From positions 1 through 61,904 of the forward strand of contig JBBDXD010000027.1 in assembly GCA_040902535.1 (NCBI GenBank): DNA of 61,904 bases, given 5' to 3'. Below the pieces are notes generated by a model. It worked only from the letters and a program-made list of their open reading frames with translations. It had not been told where the DNA came from and did no database searches. Within the stretch, counting starts at the first letter, position 1. Each line of letters opens with the position of its first letter. Shown here piece by piece: positions 35,783-44,669 of the stretch. Position numbers and translations under genes: made by a program. Source of the stretch: Dehalococcoidia bacterium. GTDB lineage: Bacteria > Chloroflexota > Dehalococcoidia > DSTF01 > JACRBR01.

Positions 35783-37027
35783 TCAGGAAGGGCTGGGTTC
35801 ATGTTCAACCGGCTCCGCCGTCATCTCCTCCCCCACCTCCGCCGGCTCCCGCACTGTCAGCCACACCAACCCCGCCACCAGCACCAGCATCATGCCGATG
35901 ATCGGGAACGGCGCGTGGATGCCGAGCTGACGCGCCGTGATGCCGCCGAGCAGCGGCGCGATCGCGAAACTCAACGCCTGCGCGCTGCCGACGAGCCCGA
36001 ACGCCGAGCCGTGCTTGCCCGCCGGCGCGCTGGCGCCGATCAGCGCGTTCACCGTCGGCACCATGGCGCCGCTGAACACGCCGACGAGCGCCATCAGCAC
36101 CATCAGCGGCAGCAGGCTCTCCGCGATCGCCACGGGAATGTACGCCAGCCCCGCGCACAGCGTCGCCAGTACCAGCACGTTGCGATAGCCCGCGCGCGAC
36201 GTCAGCCGCGATGCGAAGAGCGCGGCGACGGCGCTCGTGACCGCGAGCGCTGCGAACACGAGCCCCGCCTGCGCCGCGGCCGAGTCTTCGTTCGTGAAGC
36301 TGCCGACGACCAGCGGAATGATCGGCCGCACGAACACCGATGCGGTGCTCACCAGGAACATCACGCTGATCAGCAGCAACATCGCCGGCGTGCGCATGAC
36401 GCTGCGCAGGTTCTCGACGTAGCCCGGCCGCTCGACATTCGGGTCCGGGCGCTTGAAGTCTTCCTTCACGAAGAAGAACACCAGCGCGAACGAGACGATG
36501 TACATCAGCCCGCCGACGGCGAACGTCAACCGGAAGCCGAACTGGTCGGCCATCGCGCCCCCGATCACCGGCCCCACCGTCTGCGATGTGAAGATGCCCA
36601 TCTGCAGCAGCCCCAGCGCGTACGCCATGCGTCGCGCCGGCGTCCCCGCCGCGACGAGCGCCGTCGCCGCCGGGATCGTGCCGACGAACGCACCCTGCAG
36701 CGCACGCAGCGCCACGAGCTGCCACACGTTCTGCACCAACGCCTGCAACGTCACCGTCACCATCGCCCCAGCGTGCGCGCGCAGCAGCATCATCTTGCGT
36801 CCGAAGCGGTCGCTGAGCGATCCCCACAGCGGCGACGACACGAACAGCATCACCCCGGTCGCCGTGTTGGCAATACCCGCCCAGAGCGCCGCATCGCCGT
36901 CGTCTTCGATGCCGATCTCCATGATGAAGAACGGGATGAACGGAAACACCAGATTGGCACCGGCGAGCGCGAGAAACTGCGCGGCCCAGACCGCGTACAG
37001 ATTGCGCTCCCACGGCTCGAGCTTCAC
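35783..37027 (-). CDS. Major facilitator superfamily transporter
   Basis: The 414-residue protein has twelve predicted membrane segments and the MFS loop motif GSLSDRFGRKMMLLRAHAG between helices 2 and 3, with a related GLVGSAQALSFAIAPLLGG in the second half. The shape is that of drug/metabolite:H+ antiporters (DHA1). Substrate unknown. GTG start at 37027. It ends 36 bp from the Gabija-like locus. Confidence 0.88.
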   Translation of the reverse strand: MKLEPWERNLYAVWAAQFLALAGANLVFPFIPFFIMEIGIEDDGDAALWAGIANTATGVMLFVSSPLWGSLSDRFGRKMMLLRAHAGAMVTVTLQALVQNVWQLVALRALQGAFVGTIPAATALVAAGTPARRMAYALGLLQMGIFTSQTVGPVIGGAMADQFGFRLTFAVGGLMYIVSFALVFFFVKEDFKRPDPNVERPGYVENLRSVMRTPAMLLLISVMFLVSTASVFVRPIIPLVVGSFTNEDSAAAQAGLVFAALAVTSAVAALFASRLTSRAGYRNVLVLATLCAGLAYIPVAIAESLLPLMVLMALVGVFSGAMVPTVNALIGASAPAGKHGSAFGLVGSAQALSFAIAPLLGGITARQLGIHAPFPIIGMMLVLVAGLVWLTVREPAEVGEEMTAEPVEHEPSPS

Positions 37028-37098
37028 GGCGTCCCTTCACGGTGCGATGTCGGTGGAAAACGTGAGTATAGAAGCGACAACCGCGAAGCGGGAGACGA

Positions 37099-37170
37099 GA
37101 TTGGAAGCTGGAGGCCAGACGCTAGAGGCTGCGCACGTCGCCCCCGCCGACTGACAACTGACGACTGCGG
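37099..37170. repeat. Two heptad-repeat blocks (locus 7)
   Basis: Units TTGGAAG, CTGGAGG, CCAGACG, CTAGAGG at 37101-37128, then CTGACAA, CTGACGA, CTGCGG- at 37151-37170, in the gap upstream of the MFS gene. Confidence 0.65.
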
Positions 37171-37194
37171 CGCGGAGCCGACGCCGCAAACAAA

Positions 37195-37217
37195 ACGCCC
37201 GGCCATCGGCCGGGCGT
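37195..37217 (-). terminator. Rho-independent terminator
   Basis: A perfect 10-bp stem ACGCCCGGCC/GGCCGGGCGT with a 3-nt loop is followed on the minus strand by TTTTGTTTG. It lies 28 bp past the stop of the small minus-strand gene ending at 37245, which it most likely terminates. Confidence 0.85.
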
Positions 37218-37244
37218 CTCCACGTCGTATGCAGTTGTCCGCGC

Positions 37245-37436
37245 CTAGGCGGCGATCGAGCGCTCCGCCTTCTTCTGCGCCGGCTCCCCGAACACGCGCG
37301 CCCGGATGCGGCTCACGGCCTCGGCGGTCGGCGCCTCCTTCGAGCGGGCGCGGGCCGGTGCCAGCGTGCGGCTGAGCCATCGCGCGGTCGAGGCCGCTTC
37401 GATGCTGTGGACGGTGGCGGGCTTCTCGTCAGTCAT
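37245..37436 (-). CDS. Small basic protein of unknown function
   Basis: A 63-residue, Ala/Arg-rich, helical protein (ARWLSRTLAPARARSK, EAVSRIRARVFGEP, AERSIAA). I favour the ATG at 37436, although a start at 37451 (MKVEAMTDEK) is possible. A strong terminator directly downstream supports it as a real transcription unit. No family recognised. Confidence 0.55.
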   Translation of the reverse strand: MTDEKPATVHSIEAASTARWLSRTLAPARARSKEAPTAEAVSRIRARVFGEPAQKKAERSIAA

Positions 37437-37756
37437 AGCTTCAACCTTCATCAATCTCAGAATCGGCGGGAAACCGGAGATCTTTGACCGTGCCTGCACC
37501 CCATCAGCTTCAGATTCAGATTCAACCCTGGGCGCAGACCGCCAAATACCTAACGCTCCGGAAGCCCGGGTGTTACAGATCCTGGCCCGAATCGGAGGCG
37601 GATTGGGCGATGCAGCGAATCTGAGATGCGGGGGGCTGTCTCAAGGCTGGAACGAGGCATCAGGCCACGTCATTGTGACTCAGGCGGGGCGCTGGCGAAG
37701 ATAAGGAGGGGTGACGTAGCTTCAATCCGAAGCTGCACGCGCGTGTCGAATAGCGG
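37437..37756. other. Intergenic stretch without a supported gene
   Basis: About 320 bp between two minus-strand genes. It holds a short 6-bp-period tract (TCAGCT, TCAGAT, TCAGAT, TCAACC near 37507-37530) and no tRNA-like cloverleaf or coding frame I can support. Confidence 0.5.
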
Positions 37757-38098
37757 CTAGCCTCCTCTGGCGAACACAACGTCTACCTCTCCGTCGAGTC
37801 CGTCGCGGGGAGGTAACCATCGCTCCAGCATGTACCCGATTGCAAATTGGGCCGGGAAGCAGTCGGCAGAGAACAGATAGATTTCCTCGCCGGATGCATA
37901 CACCTCGCGAGTGATCAGGTACCCAAAAGTCATCGTGGGCGAACCTGCTATGGCTATAGCCCGCTCGATGAATGCTCCGCGATGTTCCTGTGGGCGATGG
38001 CTGATGTGTCGGAGGCAGGAATCCCAGTAGTAGCGGACGGCGGCATTGAAGCGCGCTACGTCCTCGTTTACGTCATCCGTGTTTATCCGATAGGCCAC
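37757..38098 (-). CDS. Hypothetical protein
   Basis: A 113-residue soluble protein (RFNAAVRYYWDSCLRHIS, FGYLITREVYASGEEIYLF, GYMLERWLPPRDG) with no family I recognise. It overlaps the gene upstream by 26 bp, so the two form an operon. Codon use and lower GC than neighbours suggest transfer. Confidence 0.5.
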   Translation of the reverse strand: MAYRINTDDVNEDVARFNAAVRYYWDSCLRHISHRPQEHRGAFIERAIAIAGSPTMTFGYLITREVYASGEEIYLFSADCFPAQFAIGYMLERWLPPRDGLDGEVDVVFARGG

Positions 38099-38381
38099 CC
38101 TGGTTGCGCGCCTTCCTTCGGTACTGCGGGTGCGCCGCTAATGCCCGCCCTAGGGCGCGCTCAACCTCGGGGTCCTTCGCGATGTCCTGGTGAAGCTGGC
38201 GGCGTTCGCGCTCTGTGAGTTTGCGCGAGCGCATCTTAAGCAAAAGAGCATCTTTGACGTCAATGAGTATTTGCAAAACGCCCGCCCTCCGAGTTATCGG
38301 AGCAGACTTTTGACTGGGTACTGGATCAGGCATCGAATCCACGGCTGCATTCTCGACTTCGATGACTGGCAGCGGTCTCAT
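38073..38381 (-). CDS. Hypothetical charged protein
   Basis: A 102-residue protein with a strongly charged C-terminal half (RSRKLTERERRQLHQDIAKD, RALAAHPQYRRKAR). Start taken as ATG at 38381 (MRPLPVIEV); the frame extends to 38408. It is translationally overlapped with the downstream unknown gene. The lower GC and lack of recognisable family fit an accessory pair. Confidence 0.45.
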   Translation of the reverse strand: MRPLPVIEVENAAVDSMPDPVPSQKSAPITRRAGVLQILIDVKDALLLKMRSRKLTERERRQLHQDIAKDPEVERALGRALAAHPQYRRKARNQGGLSDKHG

Positions 38382-38408
38382 GGCAGAGTCCCTTCTTTGG
38401 GCGCACAA

Positions 38409-38868
38409 ACCCCTAAAGTCAGCCGATCAGCGGCTGGCAACGGTGCGACAACCTCAGAGACAAGTTTGCTGGCAAGGGCGGTCAGAATAGGACATTCCTA
38501 CCTCATGATCCAGCCGATCTGGCGAGTATGATCGCACCCCTTTGCGCTGTCAAGATGCAATGCGAGGACTCTCCGGTACTGTTTCTACCACATTTCACGA
38601 GTCCGCAACGCGTTGCACTTCGTTGCCAAACTGTTGCCACGACCCCCGGTTTACACCCGGTTAACACTTCCTTCGCAAAGTGTTGACAGTGGTTCCGGTA
38701 GCCTTGCTTCGTAGGGCGGACCGCCTGTGCGTCTGAAGAAGGCGTAGGGTGTGACTATCTTGAGGCAGGGAGTGAAGCAGGCGGTCCGCCCGATTTCTCC
38801 TCCCAGAATCCCCCCGGATCTCTACCCCGCTATAATGCCCCCGGCAACAATCGATAGAAGGTTGACAC
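38409..38868. promoter_or_regulatory. Complex regulatory region upstream of the two-component operon
   Basis: This 460-bp stretch has no gene. It holds three GTTGC(C/A) copies at 38612, 38622 and 38633; an 11-bp direct repeat GGTTTACACCC/GGTTAACACTT at 38648-38669, the spacing used by OmpR/PhoB regulators; an inverted repeat AACACTT/AAGTGTT at 38663-38684; and a perfect 14-bp inverted repeat GGGCGGACCGCCTG (38714-38727) / CAGGCGGTCCGCCC (38778-38791). A consensus TATAAT at 38831-38836, with no good -35, precedes the response regulator ATG by 32 bp. Confidence 0.65.
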
Positions 38869-39567
38869 ATGCCGGGAACCATCCTCGTCGTCGACGATGA
38901 GAAGAACATCGTCCAGCTAGCTCGGTTGTATCTGAACAACGAGGGCTTTCGCGTCGAGACGGCCCACGATGGCAAGCAGGCGCTAGAAAAAGCCCGCTCG
39001 CTCAAACCCGACCTCATCGTCCTCGACCTCATGATGCCGGAGATGGACGGCCTCACCGTCTGCAAGGAACTCCGCAAGACCAGCAACGTTCCCGTCATCA
39101 TCCTTACCGCCCGCGGCGACGACGTCGACCGCATCGTGGGGCTGGAGGTCGGCGCCGATGATTACATGGCGAAGCCCTTCAACCCCCGCGAACTGGTCGC
39201 CCGGGTGAAGGCCGTGCTGCGGCGCTCCCAGGGCGACCGCGATACACCGGAGGTCATCGAGGTGGAGGGCTTGCGGATCGACGCGGCGAGCCGCGAGGTG
39301 ACGCTCGACGGACGCTCGCTCCAGCTTCGCGCGAAAGAGTTCGAACTGCTGTCGGCCTTCGCGCAGCACAAGGGCACCGTGCTCGACCGTGAGCGCCTCC
39401 TGCGCATGGTGTGGGGCACGGACTATTACGGCGACTCACGGACCATCGATGTCCACGTCGCCTGGCTTCGCGACAAGCTTGGCGAGTCCTCGGTCAAGAT
39501 CCAGACCGTGTGGGGAGTCGGCTACAAGCTCGTGGTGGAAGAAGATGCTGGGAAGCCTCAGAGCTAG
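38869..39567 (+). CDS. OmpR/PhoB-family response regulator
   Basis: The 232-residue protein has a receiver domain with acidic pocket VVDDEKN, phosphoacceptor Asp in LIVLDLMMPEMDG, and Lys in YMAKPFNPREL, then a winged-helix DNA-binding domain (LRAKEFELLSAFAQHKGTV, RTIDVHVAWLRDKLG). It is most like PhoP/WalR/RegX3 regulators. The 3' end overlaps the kinase gene by 23 bp. The direct repeats upstream at 11-bp spacing may be its own binding site. Confidence 0.94.
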   Translation: MPGTILVVDDEKNIVQLARLYLNNEGFRVETAHDGKQALEKARSLKPDLIVLDLMMPEMDGLTVCKELRKTSNVPVIILTARGDDVDRIVGLEVGADDYMAKPFNPRELVARVKAVLRRSQGDRDTPEVIEVEGLRIDAASREVTLDGRSLQLRAKEFELLSAFAQHKGTVLDRERLLRMVWGTDYYGDSRTIDVHVAWLRDKLGESSVKIQTVWGVGYKLVVEEDAGKPQS

Positions 39568-41056
39568 GCTCGTCGTCTCGTTCGCCGCCGTCGTCGGCCT
39601 GGCTGTATTCCTGTCGGGCGCCGGCGCCCTCTTCCTGCTGCGCGACGAACAGGAAGCGGCCGCGCATGAGCGCTACGGCCGTCACGCTGAGCCGATCAAC
39701 GAACGCATCGCGTCCATGCTGGCGCTCGGCATGAGCCTCGCCGAGGTCGAGGAGTACGCCGATGCACGCGCTGGCGAACTCGACGTCCGGCTCCTCCTCA
39801 TCGATGAAGAACTCAACGTCGTCCACGACACGCTCGACAAGCTCCAGGGCACGTACATCCTGACCTTCGAGAATCGCCGCATCCCGCTCACCGAGGAGAA
39901 CGGCGCTCGCTACCGCGCCGGCGGCTACAGCGGCGAAGATACGCAGCTCACGTTGTTCGCACCGCCGCCCGACACCAACACCGTGCAGGGAGACTTCGAG
40001 CCGCGCCAGTACATCGCCTACGTCGCGATCCCGTCCGATGAGCTCGCATCGGCGTGGCTGGACCTGGCGCCACGGCTCGTGCTCGCAGGCGCCATCGCGC
40101 TCTTCGTGTCGTTCGGCGTCGCGTTCGTCATCTCGCGCTCGATCTCGGGGCCGCTGCGGCGCATCACGCAGGCGTCGCAGCAGATGGCGCGCGGCGAGTA
40201 CGACGTGCACATCCCGATCCGCGGCGAGGACGAAGTCGGCCGTCTTTCGGAAGCCTTCAACCACATGGCGCAGGAAGTCAGCCGATCGCAACGGATGATG
40301 AAGGACCTGCTCGCCAACGTCTCGCACGAACTGAAGACGCCACTCACGTCGATCCAGGGCTTCTCTCAGGCGATCCTGGATGGCGCTGCCACCGACGAAG
40401 AAGCGTCGAAGGAGTCGGCGCGCATCATCAACGAAGAAGCCAACCGCATGCGCGCCCTGGTCGAAGACCTGCTCCTTCTTTCGCAGATCGAGTCCGGCCA
40501 GGTGATGATGCAGCACACACACGTCGATCTTGGCGCCCTCCTCGAGCAGACCATGGAGCGCTTTCAGTTCGCGATCCGTGACGCCGATATCCGCACCGGC
40601 GTCAGCATTCCCCACCTGCCGATGGTCCATGGCGATGCCCGGCGCCTGGAGCAGGTCTTCTCCAATCTCATGGAAAACGCCGTCCGCCACACGCCAGCGC
40701 GCGGTGATATCGCGTTGAGCGCCAACGTCGAGCGGGACGGCGGCGTCAGCGTCCGCGTGCACAACAGCGGCTCGCACATCCCCGCGGAAGACTTGCCGCG
40801 CGTGTTCGAGCGCTTCTTCCAGGTCGACCGCGCCCGCGTGCGCAAGGGCGGGAGCAGCGGCCTCGGGCTCTCGATCGTCGCGGAGATCGTCGAGGCGCAT
40901 GGCGGCACCGTACGCGCCGTCAGCGATGCAGAAAGCGGCACGGACTTCATCGTCACGCTGCCGCCGGCGACCGGCGACCCGCCTCGCAACGGGCGTGCCC
41001 CGCAGAGCGGGCAGAAACCGCGGCGCGCCGAGCGCAAGCGAGAAGCGCCCGCGTAA
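39545..41056 (+). CDS. Sensor histidine kinase
   Basis: The 503-residue kinase has an N-terminal membrane helix (LVVSFAAVVGLAVFLSGAG), an extracytoplasmic domain to residue ~175, a second helix (LVLAGAIALFVSFGVAFVI), a HAMP segment, the HisKA box LANVSHELKTPLTSIQGF with the phosphorylated His, and the ATPase N, G1 and G2 boxes (NLMENAVRHTP, SGLGLSIVAEIVEAHGG). It is of PhoR/WalK type. Ligand unknown. The response regulator is its partner. Confidence 0.93.
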   Translation: MLGSLRARLVVSFAAVVGLAVFLSGAGALFLLRDEQEAAAHERYGRHAEPINERIASMLALGMSLAEVEEYADARAGELDVRLLLIDEELNVVHDTLDKLQGTYILTFENRRIPLTEENGARYRAGGYSGEDTQLTLFAPPPDTNTVQGDFEPRQYIAYVAIPSDELASAWLDLAPRLVLAGAIALFVSFGVAFVISRSISGPLRRITQASQQMARGEYDVHIPIRGEDEVGRLSEAFNHMAQEVSRSQRMMKDLLANVSHELKTPLTSIQGFSQAILDGAATDEEASKESARIINEEANRMRALVEDLLLLSQIESGQVMMQHTHVDLGALLEQTMERFQFAIRDADIRTGVSIPHLPMVHGDARRLEQVFSNLMENAVRHTPARGDIALSANVERDGGVSVRVHNSGSHIPAEDLPRVFERFFQVDRARVRKGGSSGLGLSIVAEIVEAHGGTVRAVSDAESGTDFIVTLPPATGDPPRNGRAPQSGQKPRRAERKREAPA

Positions 41057-41095
41057 CGTCTATACGCGCGCGACCGGCGCCTGTACTCTTTGGCC

Positions 41096-42184
41096 ATGCA
41101 TGCGGTGATCCTCGCCGGTGGCTCCGGTACGCGGCTGCGCCCCCTCACCTACTCGCTTCGCAAGGAGTTGATGCCCGTGCTCGGCAGGCCGCTGCTCGAG
41201 TATCGCATCGAGAACCTGCGCGACCACGGTGTCACCGACATCGTCCTCGCCTGCTCCGCGAAGGTGCGCGAGTTGCAGGCGCACTTCGGCGATGGCGCGA
41301 GCTTCGGCGTGCGACTCCAGTACAGCTACGAGGAGCAGCCACTCGGCTCCGGACGCGCGGTCAAAGAAGCAGCCCGCATGGCAGGCGCCGAGGGCACGCT
41401 CGTCGTGTGCAACGGCGACATCCTCACGAACATCGACCTGACAGCGATGCTGCAGGCGCACTGGAAGACGCGCGCGACGCTCAGCATGTCGCTGGCGCGC
41501 GTCGAAGATCCCTGGCACTTCGGCGTCGTCGCCATCGACGACGACTGGCGGATTTCGCACTTCGTCGAAAAGCCGCCGCAGGGGCAGCAGCCCAGCGACC
41601 TCATCAACGCGGGCACCTGGCTCTGGGAGCCTGAGATCCTCGACCGCATCCCCGACGACGACTCGGCGATCGTCGACCAGTTTTCGGAGCGCGTGCTGTT
41701 CCCGGGGATCATCGCCGATGGCATGCGCGCGCAGGGGTTCGAGGAGGACCTGTGGGTCGACGTCGGCGCGCCCGACCGCTACCTGCGCGCGAACGCGCTG
41801 CTCCTTGAGCGCGCCGCGGCCGCGCGCGGCACGCACGTGATGCTGGATGACGGGGCGAGCGTCGCGCCGGACGCCACGATCAACGGCATGGTGTACGTCG
41901 GCGCCGGTGCATCAATCAAACCGGGCGCGCGGATCGCGGGGCCCAGCGTCATCGGCGAGCGGACGGAGATCGGCGCTGGTGCGCTGGTCGAGGCGAGCGT
42001 GCTGTGGGACGACGTCGCGGTGGGCGTCGATGCGCAGGTGCGCGGGAGCATCATCGGCGCCCGTGTGAACATCGGCGCGGCTGCGCATCTCCGCGACGCT
42101 GTGCTCGCCGACCGTGCGAGCGTGCCGGACGGCATGCATCTCCCGACGGGCGCAAAGCTAGGCCCGGATGAGGTGGCGACCTGA
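41096..42184 (+). CDS. Sugar-phosphate nucleotidyltransferase with left-handed beta-helix
   Basis: The 362-residue protein begins with the nucleotide-binding AVILAGGSGTRLRPLT and has VVCNGDILTNID, FVEKPPQG, and VDVGAPDRYLRANA, then hexapeptide repeats (GASIKPGARIAG, GERTEIGAGALVE) forming a beta-helix. This is the mannose-1-phosphate guanylyltransferase/glucose-1-phosphate transferase layout. It would supply NDP-sugar for surface glycans such as those of the 11-18 kb cluster. Start is ATG at 41096. Exact nucleotide and sugar unknown. Confidence 0.88.
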   Translation: MHAVILAGGSGTRLRPLTYSLRKELMPVLGRPLLEYRIENLRDHGVTDIVLACSAKVRELQAHFGDGASFGVRLQYSYEEQPLGSGRAVKEAARMAGAEGTLVVCNGDILTNIDLTAMLQAHWKTRATLSMSLARVEDPWHFGVVAIDDDWRISHFVEKPPQGQQPSDLINAGTWLWEPEILDRIPDDDSAIVDQFSERVLFPGIIADGMRAQGFEEDLWVDVGAPDRYLRANALLLERAAAARGTHVMLDDGASVAPDATINGMVYVGAGASIKPGARIAGPSVIGERTEIGAGALVEASVLWDDVAVGVDAQVRGSIIGARVNIGAAAHLRDAVLADRASVPDGMHLPTGAKLGPDEVAT

Positions 42185-42201
42185 TCACGCAAAAGGATCG
42201 G

Positions 42202-43401
42202 ATGACGCATCCGCACTCGCGAGCACTTGCTCTGCGCGTGAGCGTACTCGCAATCGCTGCGCTGCTCACATTCCTCGCCGCGTGCGGCGGCGACGACGGC
42301 GAGCGCGATGTCGATATGCCCGACACCCCCGCCGGCGAGTCGACGCCGGCGGTAGACACGGTGCCACCCGGCACCGTCGCGCTCTTCGACATGGACGCGC
42401 TCACCGCCGAAGGACTCGACCTCGGACGCGCGATCATCCGCGCCGAATGGGTCGACGACGGCGAGACCATCGTCGCCTTCGACGCGAACACGCAGACGTG
42501 GGTAGCTCTCGGCATCGACGGTGCGCTCGTACGAGAGATCGCGCCGCAGGTGACGTCGTCGGGCGAAGGCAGCCCCGTCACCGTGCTTGGTGCTGTCGGC
42601 GACGGGCGCCGCGTCGCCATGGCCGACCTCCGAACGGGAAGCTTCGAGCTGATCGACGTAGCGTCCGGTGATTCAGAAGTACTCTTTAGTGGCGCTCGCG
42701 CGTTCGGATACTTCTCATCGCGCGGCGAGTACCTGGCGGGAGGCACAACGCCTGTCGATTCGACCGGCATGCTGGATCGCGAAGCATCGGTGTTCGGTGT
42801 CTTCGCGGCCGACGGCGACTGCGGCGACGCCACATCCTACGCCTGCATCGAGTGGGAGTGGCCGAGCGAGGAGAACATAGCGCGATTTCCGGCGAACAAC
42901 CCCTGGTCCGCCGACGGCGCGCATCTCTTACTCGCGCGCCAGGCGATCTGCCCGCCCGACGAACCGGGCGCGCCGCCGGAGCCGTGCTCGCCCGATCCCA
43001 CGTTCGAGGTGTACTCGTGGCCGCAGCGAGAACTCGTGCTCGCCGTTCCGTCCAGCAGCGGCAACGGCGCTCGGTGGGCCGGTACCGGCGCCCTCTTCAT
43101 CGACGGCTCGTTCGATGAGTCGATCGGCGCCGCGAGATATCTCATGACGCTCGACGGTGAAAAGCGCGCCCTGCCCGAGATTCTGCACGGCTTTAGCGTC
43201 TCCTTCTCGCCAGACGGCCGCCACGCGATCGCCAGCGCCATCCCCGGCGAAGACTGCTCGCTCATCGAAGTAGCGACGGGCGACGTGCTCGCATCCGTCG
43301 CGGCGGGCGCCGGCGACACGAACGACACGGGCATCTGCCAGCACGTGAGCTGGTCGCCGGACGGACGCTGGGCGATCGCCAGCGGCGTCAACACGCCGTG
43401 A
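42202..43401 (+). CDS. Lipoprotein with beta-propeller-like repeats
   Basis: The 399-residue protein has a signal peptide ending in the lipobox LAAC followed by GGDDG, so it is probably lipid-anchored outside the membrane. The rest shows PD40/TolB-like elements (SFSPDGRHAIASAI, SWSPDGRWAIASG) expected of a beta-propeller. No enzyme motif. Role unknown; perhaps a sensor or scaffold. Confidence 0.75.
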   Translation: MTHPHSRALALRVSVLAIAALLTFLAACGGDDGERDVDMPDTPAGESTPAVDTVPPGTVALFDMDALTAEGLDLGRAIIRAEWVDDGETIVAFDANTQTWVALGIDGALVREIAPQVTSSGEGSPVTVLGAVGDGRRVAMADLRTGSFELIDVASGDSEVLFSGARAFGYFSSRGEYLAGGTTPVDSTGMLDREASVFGVFAADGDCGDATSYACIEWEWPSEENIARFPANNPWSADGAHLLLARQAICPPDEPGAPPEPCSPDPTFEVYSWPQRELVLAVPSSSGNGARWAGTGALFIDGSFDESIGAARYLMTLDGEKRALPEILHGFSVSFSPDGRHAIASAIPGEDCSLIEVATGDVLASVAAGAGDTNDTGICQHVSWSPDGRWAIASGVNTP

Positions 43402-43402
43402 T

Positions 43403-43445
43403 CTCTGACCTCAGACCTCGTACCTCCGACGTCTGACCGCGAACC
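43403..43445. repeat. Degenerate heptad repeat (locus 8)
   Basis: Six 7-bp units, including GACCTCA, GACCTCG, TACCTCC, GACGTCT, GACCGCG, fill the gap before the M20 peptidase gene. Confidence 0.75.
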
Positions 43446-43469
43446 CCCACCCTGCTACCCTTACACGCC

Positions 43470-44669
43470 ATGACCACCACCATCACCGACGACACGTTGC
43501 CGCGCGCGCGGGCGTCCGTGCAGGCGCTGATTGCCGACGCCATCGCGTTGCGGCGCGACCTACACCAGCACGCCGAGCTTTCGACGCAGGAGCACCGCAC
43601 GCAAGCCGTTATTCTCGAACGCCTCACGTCGATCGGCGCCGATGACGTGCGCGATGTCGCCGACACGGGCGCAACCGCGATCGTGCGCGGCGCCCTGCCG
43701 GGGCCGAACCTGCTCTGGCGCGCCGACATCGACGCGCTGCCGCTCCTGGAGTCGACAGGACTGCCGTTCGCCTCGACGAATGGCGCCACGCACGCCTGCG
43801 GCCACGACGGCCACACTGCGATCGCGCTGACGCTCGCCGCGGTGCTGCAGGCGTCGCGCGATCGCCTCGCGGGCAGCGTGCGCTTCGCGTTCCAGCCGGC
43901 CGAAGAGCACGTCGGCGGCGCAAAACGCATGGTCGATGCCGGCGTCATGGACGACCCGAAAGTCGACCGCACGTTCGGGCTGCACATCTGGTCGAGCAGC
44001 CCGCTCGGGCACGTGCTCGTCACGCCGGGGCCGATCTTCGCGGCCGCGACGCACTTTCGCATCATCGTGCGGGGGCGGGGCGGCCACGCCGCGGCGCCGC
44101 AGGAGACGATCGACCCGATCCTCGTGGCCTCGCACGTCGTGGTCGCGCTGCAAAGCGTCGTCAGCAGGTCCGTCGATCCCGCCGCGACCGCCGTCGTTAC
44201 GGTCGGGCGGTTCGAGGCCGGCGTCCGCGGCAACATCATCCCGAACGAAGTGATGATGTCGGGCACGGTGCGTACGTACGAGAAGCCGGTGCTCGACCGC
44301 ATCCTCCAGCGCATGGATGAGATCGTCCGCGGCGTCACCTCGGCGTGGGGCGCGGAATACCAATTCGACCATTCGACGCTGCCCGCATGCACAAATGATC
44401 CCGATACGGCGGCCATGGTCGCCGGCGTCGCGGCGCGGTTCCTGGCGCCGGAGCACGTGGGCGAAACGCGCGTCACCGGCGCCGACGACATGTCGTATTT
44501 CCTCGACCGCGCGCCCGGCGTGTACTTCCTGCTCGGCGCCTCGCCGCGGCATGTCAAGCGCGTCGAGGCGCATCATCACCCCGGCTTCGACTTCGACGAG
44601 GCATGCATGCCCATCGGCGTCGAGCTGGCGCTCCGCATCATCGAAGAAGCCACCGGATCGACGCTCTGA
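43470..44669 (+). CDS. M20-family amidohydrolase/peptidase
   Basis: The 399-residue enzyme has RRDLHQHAELSTQEHRT, WRADIDALPLLE, the metal-binding HACGHDGHTA and QPAEEHVGGAKRMVDAG with the catalytic Glu, and a dimerisation insert with RGRGGHAAAPQETIDPI. This is the hippurate hydrolase/N-acyl-amino acid amidohydrolase type with two metals. It removes acyl groups from amino acids or related amides. Its stop overlaps the ATG of the next gene (ATGA), giving a three-gene operon. Confidence 0.93.
   Translation: MTTTITDDTLPRARASVQALIADAIALRRDLHQHAELSTQEHRTQAVILERLTSIGADDVRDVADTGATAIVRGALPGPNLLWRADIDALPLLESTGLPFASTNGATHACGHDGHTAIALTLAAVLQASRDRLAGSVRFAFQPAEEHVGGAKRMVDAGVMDDPKVDRTFGLHIWSSSPLGHVLVTPGPIFAAATHFRIIVRGRGGHAAAPQETIDPILVASHVVVALQSVVSRSVDPAATAVVTVGRFEAGVRGNIIPNEVMMSGTVRTYEKPVLDRILQRMDEIVRGVTSAWGAEYQFDHSTLPACTNDPDTAAMVAGVAARFLAPEHVGETRVTGADDMSYFLDRAPGVYFLLGASPRHVKRVEAHHHPGFDFDEACMPIGVELALRIIEEATGSTL

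Noticed and set aside
35801-37375. A 524-codon plus-strand open frame opposite the MFS gene
   Set aside because: Its product is dominated by Arg, His, Gln and Asp, as expected from the antisense of a high-GC membrane gene; no start signal or domain is visible.
37500-37740. Possible tRNA
   Set aside because: GATTCAACCC-like sequence is present but no acceptor or anticodon stems fold around it. I found no convincing tRNA anywhere in the window.
38661-39134. Minus-strand frame over the response regulator start
   Set aside because: Antisense to a clear receiver domain and to the control region; composition is not protein-like.
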